Shown here piece after piece: positions 48,495 to 56,641 of a stretch of 64,000 bases of DNA. The stretch comes from Sphingomonadales bacterium (GTDB lineage: Bacteria > Pseudomonadota > Alphaproteobacteria > Sphingomonadales > Sphingomonadaceae), in assembly GCA_016714795.1 (NCBI GenBank), contig JADKCA010000003.1, forward strand, positions 310,001 to 374,000, written 5' to 3'. Numbering within the stretch: the stretch's first letter is position 1; the number at the start of each line of letters is the position of its first letter. A program made the translations under genes and the position numbers. A model generated the notes under the pieces. The model saw nothing but the letters and a program-made list of their open reading frames with translations, had not been told where the DNA came from and did not search any database.

Positions 48495-48929
48495 ATGCCC
48501 AAGCCGACGCTTCAAGATGATTATGGTCGCCTCCACGCCACCCATGTGGCCGCGCTGGTGCGCCACCTGATCGAATGCCGCCGCGCTTGCGGCGGTGATC
48601 TGGACCTGTTTCTGGTGCTGACCATCATCGGCGAACGCAGCTTCGCCCCGCGCAATGCCCCGGCGCTCAGCTATGAAGAGTGGGCCACTGTTCCGGTCAA
48701 CAGCGTGCGGACAGAGCAGATAAACCTGCAATCCATCGCCGATTATAGCGGCATCCCTCGCGAGACGGTCCGCCGCAAGCTCGAACAGTTGGTGAAAATG
48801 GGCTGGGTGGAGCGCGACACCCAAGGTTTCTACACCGCGACCGAAACGGCGCGCAACAGTCTGGGTCCGCTCACGCAAAGCAACGTGCGCTATCTGGCGA
48901 CGTTGCAGGAGGCGTTTGGGGGCTTATAG
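48495..48929 (+). CDS. Winged helix-turn-helix regulator-like protein
   Basis: A 144-residue protein. The N-terminal half is helical ('THVAALVRHLIECRRACGGDLDLFLVLTIIGER'). The C-terminal half holds a winged HTH: 'INLQSIADYSGIPRETVRRKLEQLVKMGWVERDTQGFYTATETA', like those of MarR/Crp-type regulators. The ATG at 48495 seems best; the frame is open from 48411. It is divergent from the P450 gene, so it may regulate it; that is inference only. Confidence 0.75.
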   Translation: MPKPTLQDDYGRLHATHVAALVRHLIECRRACGGDLDLFLVLTIIGERSFAPRNAPALSYEEWATVPVNSVRTEQINLQSIADYSGIPRETVRRKLEQLVKMGWVERDTQGFYTATETARNSLGPLTQSNVRYLATLQEAFGGL

Positions 48930-48976
48930 AGCTGCACGGCGCCCTCGCGCAGGCGAAGGGCGTTTGCTCTTGGGAT

Positions 48977-49708
48977 TTACCCCAGCCCCAGCATGTCATT
49001 CATCGAATAGCGCCCCGCCCCCTGCCCGGCGAGCCATTGGGCGGCCTTCATCGCGCCGCGGGCGAACAAGGCCCGGTTCTCCGCGACATGGCGCAGTTCA
49101 AGCCGCTCATGCTCGGTAGCGAACATCACCATATGATCGCCGATCACGCTGCCGCCCCGTAAAGATGCGAAACCAATTGCGCCTTCCTTGCGCGCGCCCG
49201 TCACACCGTCGCGGCCGCGCTCGCTATTGACGGCCAGATCGATCCCGCGCCCGGCCGCAGCCCCCTGCCCCAGCATCAGCGCCGTGCCGGACGGGGCGTC
49301 CACCTTATGCCGGTGATGCGTTTCCACCACCTCCACATCCCAATCCACGCCCAATCGTGATGCGGCTTCACGCACAAGATGGACAAGCATCGAAACGCCC
49401 AGCGAGGTATTGCCCGTCTGGAGCACGGCCACTTTCGCGGCCGCCGCATCAATCACCGCATGATGGTCCGCCGCCAGCCCGGTCGTGCCGATCAGTATCG
49501 GCGTCTGCGCCGCCACCGCAGCATCCAGATTGGCCTGCAATGCCTTGGGCGAGGAAAAGTCTATCAGGACGTCACACTGCCTGGCCAAAGCCAACGGGTC
49601 GCCGCCTACATCAATGCCGCCCGCCAGCACCAGCCCCGCCTCTTCGCACGCAATGGCGAGTTCCCTGCCCATGCGGCCTGCGCTGCCGATAATCCCGATG
49701 GCGGTCAT
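48977..49708 (-). CDS. dapB: 4-Hydroxy-tetrahydrodipicolinate reductase
   Basis: A 243-residue DapB, acting in lysine and diaminopimelate synthesis. The NAD(P) motif is 'IGIIGSAGRMGRELAIACEE', the active-site signature is 'EVVETHHRHKVDAPSGTALML', and 'FARGAMKAAQWLAGQGAGRYSMNDMLGL' is the usual C-terminus. The ATG at 49708 sits one base after the end of the AraC-type gene, so the two are transcribed together. Confidence 0.95.
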   Translation of the reverse strand: MTAIGIIGSAGRMGRELAIACEEAGLVLAGGIDVGGDPLALARQCDVLIDFSSPKALQANLDAAVAAQTPILIGTTGLAADHHAVIDAAAAKVAVLQTGNTSLGVSMLVHLVREAASRLGVDWDVEVVETHHRHKVDAPSGTALMLGQGAAAGRGIDLAVNSERGRDGVTGARKEGAIGFASLRGGSVIGDHMVMFATEHERLELRHVAENRALFARGAMKAAQWLAGQGAGRYSMNDMLGLG

Positions 49709-49709
49709 G

Positions 49710-50585
49710 TCATTCTCCTCCGGCTGCGTCTTGCAACACATGATGCGGATCGCCCAATATCCGGGTCCGCTCATTATAGGAAGCGTTGGCGACGGGCTGG
49801 TAGCGCGCGGCGAACTGGCCGGGGGTCATGTTCAGGAAATCACGGCAATCGCGGATGAAGTGCGATTGATCAACATAGGCCTCATCCAGCAGCGCCGCCC
49901 AGCTTTGCCCCGGATTGTCGCGAATGGCGAGGATCGAGCGGATGAAGCGCGCACGGCGCATCAACATCTTTGGCGTGAAGCCGAAATTGCGGCGGACGAA
50001 GCGGGCAAATTTCCAATCCTCCATGCCGACACGGCCCATCGCCTGTTCCACCGTGCGGATGTCGGGATCGAGCAGCATCGCTTCAATCTCCGCGACTTCG
50101 GGCGGTTCGGGCTTGCTCGCCTCAAGCCGCCGCAGCAGCACGCGCTCGAACGCCACCACTTGCGCGTCGAAATCTCCGTTCGCATCCAGTACGCCCCGGT
50201 GGATGGCGTCCGCATCGACCGCGCCAAAAATCGCGCTCATCGCTTCCACCCGATCCGAGAATTTGCTGGCATCCTTCCCCACCAGCCGCGCCCAGCCGCG
50301 GGGCATCAGGTAAACGCCGATAATATGCCCGTTGATCACCTGACAGGTAAAGGCATTGCTGGTAGGACCGAACACCGCGCAGGGCGGCGCGATCTGGTAA
50401 GCCGACCCGCCGAACCGAACCGGCCAGTCTCCGCCTTCGCTTTGCACCTGAATATTGGTCCAGCTGGGCAGCACCATTTCCTCATGGAACACGCCCTCGG
50501 CAATGCGCGTGCCAAATCCGTGATAGCCACCGAGATAAGGGAGCAAATCCGCGCAGCCACTGGCGAAATTCACCGAGTAACGCAC
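49710..50585 (-). CDS. AraC family transcriptional regulator
   Basis: A 291-residue protein with a variable N-terminal domain ('GCADLLPYLGGYHGFG', 'AYQIAPPCAVFGPTSNAFTCQV') and a C-terminal AraC DNA-binding domain of two HTHs ('RTVEQAMGRVGMEDWKFARFVRRNFGFTPKMLMRRARFIRSI' and 'AYVDQSHFIRDCRDFLNMTPGQFAARY'). It is directly upstream of dapB (stop at 49710, dapB ATG at 49708), an unusual partner. A 375-base gap with no convincing gene lies upstream. Confidence 0.85.
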   Translation of the reverse strand: MRYSVNFASGCADLLPYLGGYHGFGTRIAEGVFHEEMVLPSWTNIQVQSEGGDWPVRFGGSAYQIAPPCAVFGPTSNAFTCQVINGHIIGVYLMPRGWARLVGKDASKFSDRVEAMSAIFGAVDADAIHRGVLDANGDFDAQVVAFERVLLRRLEASKPEPPEVAEIEAMLLDPDIRTVEQAMGRVGMEDWKFARFVRRNFGFTPKMLMRRARFIRSILAIRDNPGQSWAALLDEAYVDQSHFIRDCRDFLNMTPGQFAARYQPVANASYNERTRILGDPHHVLQDAAGGE

Positions 50586-50959
50586 CGGGCGTATCGGGTC
50601 AGGCGGATAGCTTGGTCGTTGGGAAAGGCGGAAATGTTGATCTCATCACTTCTCCTCTCTGCTGCTTGCAACCCGTTGCAGAAGGAAGCGGCATGCGCCG
50701 CCTTTGACGCACCTCAACAAATTCGTCTTCCTCCATTCCACCTGTGCGACCGGTCTCCCAGCGAACGGGGCTGCTGGGCTGCGTTATGCCAGGATCAACA
50801 GCAGGTAGCCCAGCGGCGGGCGGATAAGCGCGTTGTTTCCCAACGCCGAATGGAGATCACCGCCCCGCCCGGGGGGGCGGGGCCGCACGCAGGCGCTGTA
50901 ACAGCCTTGACCTTACGCGCGCATGGCCGCCGGGCTGGGTAGCGGAACATCATGCCTCA
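50586..50959. other. Gap of about 370 bases with remnants of a gene start
   Basis: No complete gene is visible. The last 110 bases contain pieces of the N-terminus of the downstream luciferase-like oxidoreductase in different frames: 'MEITAPPGGAGPHAGA' from ATG 50850, then 'NSLDLTRA', then 'WVAEHHASVGLAG' running into the intact part. The G/C-rich run near 50862-50883 is a likely place for length errors. The first 260 bases show no gene, repeat or terminator that I can support. Confidence 0.5.
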
Positions 50960-51829
50960 GTGGGGCTCGCTGGCTGCGCGCCCGAAGCCCTGATCGGCCC
51001 GCTCGCGCTGCGCACCAGGCGCATCCGGCTTGGGTCTGGCGGGATCATGTTGCCGCATTATTCCCCCTTCAAGGTGGCCGAAACCTTCTCGCTGCTCGCA
51101 GCCCTTGCGCCTGACCGGATCGATCTGGGGCTGGGTCGCGCACCGGGAACGGACGGACGGACGAGCTACGCCCTCCAGCGCGATCGCAGCCGCCAGATGG
51201 CGGTGAACGATTTCCCGCAGCAACTGGCCGAACTGCTCGCCTATCTGGGAGATGGCCTGCCGGAGGATCACCCCTTTGCGCCGCTGAAGCACAGCCTGCC
51301 TTCTGGGGGCGGGCAAGTGATACCGTGGATGCTGGGTTCCTCCACAGACAGCGCGGGCTGGGCGGCGGAAGTGGGGATGCCCTATTGCATCGCAGACTTC
51401 ATCAATTCGGATGGCGTGCCGCAGGCCGAATTGTATCGCCGCAATTTCCGCCCTTCGCGCTGGCTTGAGAAGCCCTACCTGATGGTCGCCACCTGGGCGA
51501 TTGCAGCCGAAACCCGCCAGCGGGCAGAAGACCATGCCACGCCCGCGCGCATGATGTTCGCGCATCTCCTCCAGAACAAGCTGATCCCCGTGCCAAGCGT
51601 GGAAACCGCGCTGGCCTGGGCCGAAGGCAAACCCGTTTTCTCACGCAACCGCCGAACCGTGCTGGGCACGGGCGCCGAGGTGAAGGAAGAGTTGGAGCAA
51701 GTCGCGCGGCTTTATGGCGCAGATGAACTCATGCTCGTCAACATCATGCCCGATCACGCCGCCCGCGTGCGCAGCTATGAACTGGTAGCTGAAGCGTGGG
51801 GGCTGGCCAGTTTGAGCGAAGCCGCGTAA
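50960..51829 (+). CDS. Luciferase-like (LLM class) flavin-dependent oxidoreductase, 5' end disrupted
   Basis: The intact part is 289 residues and carries the hallmarks of the MsnO8-type LLM family ('TRRIRLGSGGIMLPHYSPFKVAETFSLLAALAPDRIDLGLGRAPGTD', 'LGSSTDSAGWAAEVGMPYCIADF'). Relatives have about 35-45 more residues ahead, ending in 'YWVAEHHA'. Here those residues are scattered over frames upstream (50850-50959) and a short piece seems missing. The gene is therefore either broken or affected by sequence errors in the GC run. It would use reduced FMN; substrate unknown. Confidence 0.78.
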   Translation: MGLAGCAPEALIGPLALRTRRIRLGSGGIMLPHYSPFKVAETFSLLAALAPDRIDLGLGRAPGTDGRTSYALQRDRSRQMAVNDFPQQLAELLAYLGDGLPEDHPFAPLKHSLPSGGGQVIPWMLGSSTDSAGWAAEVGMPYCIADFINSDGVPQAELYRRNFRPSRWLEKPYLMVATWAIAAETRQRAEDHATPARMMFAHLLQNKLIPVPSVETALAWAEGKPVFSRNRRTVLGTGAEVKEELEQVARLYGADELMLVNIMPDHAARVRSYELVAEAWGLASLSEAA

Positions 51830-51855
51830 AGCCCGGTCCACCCCCGCCGCTCGCC

Positions 51856-51922
51856 CTGAGCGTGTCGAAGGGCTGTCTTGCCTTGGCACCAAGAGCGAAG
51901 GACAGTGTTTCGACACACTCAG
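51856..51922. repeat. Inverted palindromic repeat (family D) before the cyclophilin gene
   Basis: Arms 51856-51877 and 51901-51922 pair at 18 of 22 positions (core GTGTCGAA / TTCGACAC) around 23 bases. Same family as the perfect hairpin at 8067-8099. It lies between the LLM gene and the cyclophilin gene and may terminate the former. Confidence 0.75.
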
Positions 51923-51961
51923 CAAGAACGGTGACTTTTAACCCTGTCTGAAAGGCCCCCA

Positions 51962-52411
51962 ATGGCTGATACCCTTACCCTTTCTCTCTCATCCGGCGGC
52001 GATGTTGTCATCAAGTTGCGGCCCGATCTGGCCCCCAAGCATGTCGAACAGATCACCGGTCTGGCTTCAGAAGGCTTTTATGACGGCGTGGTGTTTCACC
52101 GCGTGATTCCGGGCTTCATGGCGCAGGGCGGCGATCCCACCGGCACCGGCATGGGCGGCTCTCAGCGTCCGAACATTCCGGCCGAATTCAACGATTTGTC
52201 GCATGTCCGCGGCGTCTGCTCGATGGCGCGTTCGCAGAACCCGAACAGCGCCAACAGCCAGTTCTTCATCTGCTTTGATGATGCGACCTTCCTTGATCGT
52301 CAGTACACCGCATGGGGTGTGGTCGAATCGGGCATGGAACATGTCGACGCGCTGCCCAAGGGTGAGCCGCCGCGCGAACCCGGCAAGATCATCAAGGCGA
52401 CCGTCGCCTGA
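51962..52411 (+). CDS. Peptidyl-prolyl cis-trans isomerase (cyclophilin type)
   Basis: A 149-residue single-domain cyclophilin. The catalytic and substrate residues lie in 'GVVFHRVIPGFMAQGGDPTGTGMGGSQ', 'RGVCSMARSQNPNSANSQFFICFDD' and 'TAWGVVESGMEHVDAL'. No signal peptide, so cytoplasmic. It catalyses proline isomerisation during folding (PpiB-like). A strong terminator follows at 52435. Confidence 0.93.
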   Translation: MADTLTLSLSSGGDVVIKLRPDLAPKHVEQITGLASEGFYDGVVFHRVIPGFMAQGGDPTGTGMGGSQRPNIPAEFNDLSHVRGVCSMARSQNPNSANSQFFICFDDATFLDRQYTAWGVVESGMEHVDALPKGEPPREPGKIIKATVA

Positions 52412-52434
52412 TCCTGCGCTGAGACGCTGAAACA

Positions 52435-52472
52435 AAGAAGGGGCGGCTTCCGGATGGAGGCCGCCCCTTCTT
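52435..52472. terminator. Rho-independent terminator after the cyclophilin gene
   Basis: Arms 52435-52451 and 52456-52472 pair at 16 of 17 positions (core GGGGCGGC / GCCGCCCC) around GGAT, with a T-rich 3' side. It also lies 21 bases beyond the stop of the convergent permease gene, so it can serve both strands. Confidence 0.85.
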
Positions 52473-52492
52473 TTGTTGGAATGAAGAACCGG

Positions 52493-54040
52493 TTACAACT
52501 CAGGCAGCGGCGGCACTGAGTTGTGCGGAGCATCCGCATCATCCTCATGCACTTCCACATGACCCTTGCCCACATGGCTGTGATTGCGGCTGTAGAGGAA
52601 ATAGATGATCAGCCCCACTCCACCCCAAACCGGCAGCACCAGCATCGCCTCCAGCGGAAGGAGGAAATAGAGGATCGCTGTACCGACTATGGCCAGCGGA
52701 GCCACCACCCATACGAACGGTGTGCGGAACGGGCGCACGCGATCTGGATCGGACCGGCGCAGCAACAGCACTGCGATAGACACCATGAAGAAGGCGAACA
52801 GCGTACCCGAATTGGAAATATCCGCCAGCTTGCCGACTGGCAGAAAGGCTGCCGCCGCCGCCACGAAAACGCCGGTGATGGCGGTCACGATGTGTGGAGT
52901 TTTCCACTTGGGGTGAATGTCTGCCAGCCGCTCGGGCAGCAGGCCGTCACGCGCCATCACGAAGAAAATGCGGGTCTGGCCATAAAGCATCATCAGGATG
53001 ACGGATGGCAGGGCAAGACCCGCCGCGAGGCCGATGACGCCACCCAGCTTCTGCCAGCCAATGGTTTTCAACACATGTGCCAACGCCTCCTTGGAGCAGG
53101 AGAGCGGCTCGACCGCGCCACTGGCGACGATTTCCTTGCAGCGCGCGGCAAGTTCGGTCGTGCCGGGCGAAAGGATTGCACCGGTGGCCGATGTCACCGG
53201 CTGGGCACCAATCGCACCAATCGCGCCTGACGCGACGAGCAGATAGAAAATTGTGCAAATCGCCAAAGAACCGATCAGCCCGATGGGCACGTTGCGCTGC
53301 GGATTCTTGGTTTCTTCGGCCGCTGTGGAAACCGCATCAAAGCCGACATAGGCGAAGAAAATCGAGGCCGCCGCCCCGCCCACACCGATCGTGCCCCAGC
53401 CATTAGGGGTCATTGGCGTAAAATTGTCGGCATTCATGACGCCGATGGTGGCAAAGACGAACAGCGAAAGCGCCAGCACCTTGACCACCACCAAGATGGC
53501 ATTCACGCGCGCGCTTTCGGTGGTGCCGATCATCAGCAGCCAGGTGACAAGCAGACCGATCACCAGCGCCGGCAGGTTGACGATGCCGCCCGCAAACGGG
53601 CCGTTCGCCAGCGAAACCGGAATGTCGATGTGCAGATAATCGCTCAATAGCCCGACAAAATAGCCCGACCAGCCGACGCACACGGCAGAGGCAGCTACAG
53701 CATATTCCAGCACCAGCGCCCAGCCGACCATCCACGCCAGCAATTCACCCATCACGGCATAGGTATAGGTATAGGCAGAGCCGGACACCGGTACCATAGA
53801 GGCAAGTTCGGAATAGCAGAGGGCTGCCACGGCACAGACAAAGCCCGCGATCACAAAGCTCCACAACATGCCCGGACCCGCCTTTTGAGCGGCTTCCGCC
53901 GTCAAAACGAAAATGCCGGTGCCGATGATTGCGCCAATGCCCAGCATGGTCAGCTGAAAAGCACCCAGCGAGCGATGGAGCGACTTTTTCTCCGCCGTCG
54001 CCAAAATGGCGTCCAACGGTTTGACGCGACCAAACAGCAT
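52493..54040 (-). CDS. APC superfamily amino acid permease (cationic amino acid transporter-like)
   Basis: A 515-residue inner-membrane transporter with about 12-14 hydrophobic helices. The substrate-binding helix 1 motif 'LGIGAIIGTGIFVLTAE' is present, with 'PVSGSAYTYTYAVMGELLAW' and 'FFAYVGFDAVSTAAEETKNPQRNVPIGLIGS' typical of the YfnA/CAT group. The C-terminal tail is rich in His and acidic residues ('HSHVGKGHVEVHEDDADAPHN'). A pair of cysteines lies in a periplasmic loop ('ARCKEIV', 'LSCSKEAL'). Substrate unknown. Confidence 0.9.
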   Translation of the reverse strand: MLFGRVKPLDAILATAEKKSLHRSLGAFQLTMLGIGAIIGTGIFVLTAEAAQKAGPGMLWSFVIAGFVCAVAALCYSELASMVPVSGSAYTYTYAVMGELLAWMVGWALVLEYAVAASAVCVGWSGYFVGLLSDYLHIDIPVSLANGPFAGGIVNLPALVIGLLVTWLLMIGTTESARVNAILVVVKVLALSLFVFATIGVMNADNFTPMTPNGWGTIGVGGAAASIFFAYVGFDAVSTAAEETKNPQRNVPIGLIGSLAICTIFYLLVASGAIGAIGAQPVTSATGAILSPGTTELAARCKEIVASGAVEPLSCSKEALAHVLKTIGWQKLGGVIGLAAGLALPSVILMMLYGQTRIFFVMARDGLLPERLADIHPKWKTPHIVTAITGVFVAAAAAFLPVGKLADISNSGTLFAFFMVSIAVLLLRRSDPDRVRPFRTPFVWVVAPLAIVGTAILYFLLPLEAMLVLPVWGGVGLIIYFLYSRNHSHVGKGHVEVHEDDADAPHNSVPPLPEL

Positions 54041-54106
54041 GAAAATCTCCCCGAATTAACCCTTGGCCCGCAACCTAGCCGCTAATCCGCGTCACGCAAC
54101 AAAATT

Positions 54107-54484
54107 TCAGCGAGGCAGCATCATTCCCATTTGCCGCCCGCCGAACAGATGCACATGCAAATGCGGCACTTCCTGATGGCCATGCTGGCCGATATTGGCA
54201 AGCAGGCGGTATCCCGGTGCGGGCAGGCCCAGTTCGCGCGCGACATGGCCCACCGCGCGGATGAAGCCCGCCAACTCCCCATCGGGCGCATCGCGGGTAA
54301 AATCATCCCAGCTGACATAACGGCCTTTGGGAATCACCAGCACATGCACGGGTGCCTGCGGATTGATGTCATGAAAGGCGAGCGCAAACTCGTCTTCATA
54401 CACCGTCTTGTTCGGAATCTCCCCGCGCAGGATTTTCGCGAAGATATTGCTGTCATCATAGGGGGCAGTCGCGTCGATGGGCAT
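54107..54484 (-). CDS. HIT family protein (HinT-like nucleotide hydrolase)
   Basis: A 125-residue histidine-triad protein. 'NIFAKILRGEIPNKTVYEDEFALAFHDINPQAPVHVLVIPK' and the catalytic triad 'HLHVHLFGGR' are clear. HinT-type enzymes hydrolyse nucleoside phosphoramidates. I use ATG 54484, five bases past the hisE stop; a TTG at 54493 overlapping hisE would add three residues. The hisE-HIT coupling is common in alphaproteobacteria. Confidence 0.93.
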   Translation of the reverse strand: MPIDATAPYDDSNIFAKILRGEIPNKTVYEDEFALAFHDINPQAPVHVLVIPKGRYVSWDDFTRDAPDGELAGFIRAVGHVARELGLPAPGYRLLANIGQHGHQEVPHLHVHLFGGRQMGMMLPR

Positions 54485-54489
54485 GGGGG

Positions 54490-54810
54490 TCAAACCTTTG
54501 GTCGAGATGCTTTTTCCGCAATGCCGGACACACCTTCGCGACGGTCCAGTTCCGCGAGCACGGCATCGAAGGGGACGCCGGTGTCTTCCAGCAGGATCAT
54601 CAGGTGGAAGATCAGGTCTGCCGCTTCGCCCACCAGCCCGTCCGCATCACCGGAAACAGCGGCGATCACCGCTTCGGTGGCTTCCTCGCCCACCTTTTGC
54701 GCGATTTTGGCGCGTCCCCTAGAGAAAAGTTTCGCGACATAGGAAAGCGCCGGGTCTGCTGCCCGGCGCTCCTTGATGGTGGCTTCTAGCCGTGTGAGTG
54801 TGTCCGCCAT
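54490..54810 (-). CDS. hisE: Phosphoribosyl-ATP pyrophosphatase
   Basis: A 106-residue MazG-like HisE that hydrolyses PR-ATP to PR-AMP, the second histidine step. 'LEATIKERRAADPALSYVAKLFSRGRAKIAQKVGEEATEAVIAA' and 'LVGEAADLIFHLMILLEDTGV' hold the metal-binding acidic residues. It is separated from hisF by two PEP-CTERM genes, although in relatives hisE normally follows hisF directly. Confidence 0.94.
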   Translation of the reverse strand: MADTLTRLEATIKERRAADPALSYVAKLFSRGRAKIAQKVGEEATEAVIAAVSGDADGLVGEAADLIFHLMILLEDTGVPFDAVLAELDRREGVSGIAEKASRPKV

Positions 54811-54842
54811 GCGCAAGCTGTTGCCCGGCACGGCGCGGGGCG

Positions 54843-55547
54843 TCAACCCTCGGACGCGTTCGACTTCCGGCGGCGGGCCGAGCGACGACCGATCACCAGA
54901 CCGGCAAGGCCCATGGCGAACAGGCCCATATCGGACGGCTCGGGAACCGGGGTGCCGCCGGTCGAGCCAGTGCTGCCGCCAGATGTGCCGCCAGAGGTAG
55001 ACGTTGTCGTAGAGCCGCCTGACGTGGACGAGCCGCCTGACGTGGTTGTGCCGCCTGAGGTCGTGGTTCCGCCAGACGTCGTGCTGCCGCCAGAGGTCGT
55101 GCTGCCACCCGATGTGGTCGAGCCGCCCGAGGTCGTGGTCCCACCTGAAGTCGTGGAACCGCCCGAGGTCGTGGTTCCGCCGGACGTTGTAGAGCCACCC
55201 GAAGTGCCGCCAGACGTGGTGGAACCGCCGGACGTTCCGCCGGACGTGGAGGATGTCGCGCCACCCGATGTGCTGCCGCCGGTCGATCCGCCGCAGCCGG
55301 TCGACTGGTGTCCGCAACCGCAATAGTGCGAGTGGCCCCCGCTGCTGGTGGAGCCCCACCAACCGCCGCCGCCGGTCTTGCCGCCCGTGCTGCCGCCCCA
55401 GCCGCCGCTGGATTTTCCGCCCGTGCTGGTCATCTTGCCGCCGGTGCTGGTCATTGTGCCGCCCGCATGAGCCGGTGCGGAGAGAGCGAGTGCTGCGATG
55501 GTCAGCGCCAGACCGGAAGCCAGTGCAGACATGGATGCGTTCGCCAT
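54843..55547 (-). CDS. Ser/Thr/Gly-rich PEP-CTERM protein with His/Cys motif (paralogue 1)
   Basis: A 234-residue secreted protein. A signal peptide ending 'APAHA' (residue 28) is followed by Gly/Ser/Lys modules and 'GGWWGSTSSGG'. A single His/Cys motif H72-S-H-Y-C-G-C-G-H80 comes next, then a long run of S/T/G triplets ('GGSTTSGG' units) over about residues 85-200. The C-terminus is a PEP-CTERM tripartite signal: 'VPEP', a hydrophobic helix and 'GRRSARRRK'. Such proteins are sorted by an exosortase and often belong to extracellular matrix. The low-complexity DNA is highly repetitive (about 54975-55260). An adjacent paralogue is at 55809-56543. Confidence 0.82.
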   Translation of the reverse strand: MANASMSALASGLALTIAALALSAPAHAGGTMTSTGGKMTSTGGKSSGGWGGSTGGKTGGGGWWGSTSSGGHSHYCGCGHQSTGCGGSTGGSTSGGATSSTSGGTSGGSTTSGGTSGGSTTSGGTTTSGGSTTSGGTTTSGGSTTSGGSTTSGGSTTSGGTTTSGGTTTSGGSSTSGGSTTTSTSGGTSGGSTGSTGGTPVPEPSDMGLFAMGLAGLVIGRRSARRRKSNASEG

Positions 55548-55808
55548 GTTGAGGTGTCCTTTCATCGAATATAAAAGCGTTGAGCTTGTCGCGTTCGATG
55601 CAGGGCGCGTGCCAGCTTCCGGAAATGGCGAAATTGCGCGATCTGGCTGGTTAACGCGGCGTCCGCGTCTTTGGTTAATGTCAAACCGTCCGACGTTAAC
55701 CATCGCCTGTTCGAGCTAAACTGTTAACAGCAAGCCATTGAACAGGCACGAAAAAGGGGCTCCGGATCGCTCCGAAGCCCCTTCAGAAAAATACTGAAAA
55801 AAGCGAGA
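55548..55808. promoter_or_regulatory. Intergenic region between the two PEP-CTERM genes
   Basis: About 260 bases without a gene, more AT-rich than the surroundings (for example 55660-55740 has GGTTAACG and GTTAACC-type words). It presumably holds the promoter of the downstream minus-strand paralogue and the terminator of the upstream one (55754-55783). A ribosome site AAAGGA lies 9-14 bases before the ATG at 55547. Confidence 0.5.
55754..55783 (-). terminator. Rho-independent terminator after PEP-CTERM paralogue 2
   Basis: Arms 55754-55766 and 55771-55783 pair at 12 of 13 positions (AAGGGGCTCCGGA / TCCGAAGCCCCTT) around TCGC. On the minus strand a T-run follows. It stands 26 bases past the stop at 55809 and is almost the same hairpin as the gltA terminator. 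Confidence 0.85.
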
Positions 55809-56543
55809 TCAGCCTTCTGCGCTCTCTGCCACTGCCGGATCGGCCTTGGCCTTCATGCGGCGGCTGGCGCGGCGACCGAGGATCAGACCGGCCACGCCGA
55901 GGCCGAACAGCGCGAAATCGGCGGGTTCGGGCACTTCGGTGCCTCCGGTGGAGCCGCCGCTGGTCGAGCCGCCCGTGCTCGTGCCGCCAGACGTGGTGCT
56001 GCCGCCTGTTGTGGTGCTGGTCGTCGTGCTGGAGCCGCTGGTGCTGCCGAACGAGGATGTGCCGCCGGTCGAGGTTGAACTCGTGGTGCTGGAGCCGCCT
56101 GTGGTTGTGCTCGATGTGCTGCTTGTGCCACCCGTGGTGCTGGTCGAACCGCCGCTCGTGGTAGAACCGCCGCTTGTGCTGCTATGTCCGCAGCCTGGAC
56201 CATGGACGTGGCCGCCGCTGCTGCCGGACGTCGTGGAGCCGCCGGACGTCGAAGTCGTCGTCCCGCCGGATGAGGTGCTGGAGCCGCCCGACGATGTGGA
56301 ACCTCCGCTTGTGGAACTGGTGCTATGCCCGCAGCCCGGCTTGTGAACGTGCCCGCCGCTGCTGGTGGAGGACGTGCTGCTGCTGGACGTCGAGCTGGTT
56401 GACGTGCTCGACGTGCTGTGACCGCAGCCCTTGTAATGCTGATGCTGAGAGGTCGAGCCCCACCAGTTGTTGCCCCCTGTGGCCAGAGCAGGCGAAGCGA
56501 GTGCGAGCATCGAGCCCGTGGCGACCAGAATCAACTTGTTCAT
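55809..56543 (-). CDS. Ser/Thr/Gly-rich PEP-CTERM protein with three HxHxxGCGH motifs (paralogue 2)
   Basis: A 244-residue secreted protein. The signal peptide ends near 'SPALA' (residue 21). It then has 'NNWWGST' as in paralogue 1 and three copies of a short His/Cys motif in Ser/Thr-rich linkers: H34-Q-H-Y-K-G-C-G-H42, H65-V-H-K-P-G-C-G-H73 and H112-V-H-G-P-G-C-G-H120. The C-terminal PEP-CTERM signal is 'EVPEPADFALFGLGVAGLIL' followed by 'GRRASRR'. The repeating HxH...CGH units look like metal-binding sites. The gene is inserted in the his operon between hisF and hisE. No exosortase is in the window. Confidence 0.82.
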   Translation of the reverse strand: MNKLILVATGSMLALASPALATGGNNWWGSTSQHQHYKGCGHSTSSTSTSSTSSSSTSSTSSGGHVHKPGCGHSTSSTSGGSTSSGGSSTSSGGTTTSTSGGSTTSGSSGGHVHGPGCGHSSTSGGSTTSGGSTSTTGGTSSTSSTTTGGSSTTSSTSTGGTSSFGSTSGSSTTTSTTTGGSTTSGGTSTGGSTSGGSTGGTEVPEPADFALFGLGVAGLILGRRASRRMKAKADPAVAESAEG

Positions 56544-56641
56544 GAGGCAAAGAGTCCCTGCTGAATTGCTGGCAGGGAGCCTATCGGCAAAAGGTTGCGA
56601 AACTCTTTAGCTTGAAACGGAAGGCGCGGTAACGCGCCGTC

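Noticed and set aside
49485..50942. 485-codon plus-strand open frame opposite the AraC-type and dapB genes
   Set aside because: Antisense to two genes with diagnostic domains; no recognisable motif or ribosome site.
54975..55260. Regular repeats that could suggest a CRISPR array
   Set aside because: The repeats are short Gly/Ser/Thr codon units in an open frame with a signal peptide and PEP-CTERM end; there are no unique spacers or cas genes.
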